Positions 23,710 through 23,764 of a stretch of DNA of 23,764 bases are shown piece after piece. Source of the stretch: Actinobacteria bacterium RBG_16_64_13 (GTDB lineage Bacteria; Actinomycetota; Thermoleophilia; RBG-16-64-13); NCBI GenBank assembly GCA_001768675.1, contig MELN01000017.1:92404-116167 (forward strand), written 5' to 3'. A program made the translations under genes and the position numbers. The number at the start of each line of letters is the position of its first letter. The first letter of the stretch is position 1. Under the pieces are notes generated by a model, which had not been told where the DNA came from, searched no databases, and saw only the letters and a list, made by a program, of their open reading frames with translations.

Positions 23710-23764
23710 GTCTCCACCCGTTCCGACGTACAGCGCCCCCCGGAGACCATCCGCCTCACAGCCG

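Overview
The window is dense, high-GC bacterial chromosome. Most neighbouring genes are separated by fewer than 50 bases, and many stop and start codons overlap. I see no rRNA, tRNA, CRISPR array, transposase, integrase or phage gene. High GC, frequent GTG and TTG starts, threonine-rich lipoprotein linkers and the gene set suggest a deep-branching, probably anaerobic or facultative member of Actinomycetota. That is inference, and a high-GC Firmicutes-like lineage is not excluded. The right end carries the mnmG-rsmG-parA-parB order typical of the neighbourhood of a replication origin, plus a perfect 16-bp parS site inside mnmG. oriC therefore probably lies beyond the right edge.

Layout. (1) 63-4688, minus strand: one six-gene operon, class I fumarase alpha and beta, then sdhC, sdhD, sdhA, sdhB. 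It encodes fumarate/malate interconversion and the membrane succinate:quinone oxidoreductase. An 18-bp palindrome (4751-4768) lies upstream of it. (2) 4907-6604, plus strand: trpS, a candidate 20-residue peptide gene with a strong ribosome binding site, and a metal-dependent cyclase of the kynurenine formamidase type. (3) 6651-8248, minus strand: a D-2-hydroxyacid dehydrogenase and a DUF4352 lipoprotein, divergent from (4) a DUF72 protein (8274-9197), with only 25 bp between the two start codons. (5) 9219-10621: a TrpB2-type tryptophan synthase beta chain on the minus strand with a clear terminator. (6) 10758-17004, plus strand: an alpha-glucan cluster (GT4 glycosyltransferase, short GH57, long GH57), then a candidate 51-residue ORF and the RNA methyltransferase gene rlmN. 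(7) 17001-19243, minus strand: cobO, a Roadblock/LC7 protein with an unknown partner, and a SIMPL-domain lipoprotein. (8) 19343-23709, minus strand: parB, parA, rsmG, mnmG.

How they work together. The fumarase and Sdh subunits carry out consecutive TCA steps from one mRNA. The GT4 and two GH57 enzymes probably build or remodel an intracellular alpha-glucan. ParA, ParB and parS form the chromosome segregation system, beside two translation-related RNA modification genes.

Most of the window is recognisable housekeeping sequence, and I did not find a clearly new system. The least explained items are the two small ORFs (after trpS and before rlmN), the palindrome at 4751, the parA start (apparently CTG), and the Roadblock plus unknown-protein pair. 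No gene-free stretch exceeds 300 bases; the longest is 4689-4906.
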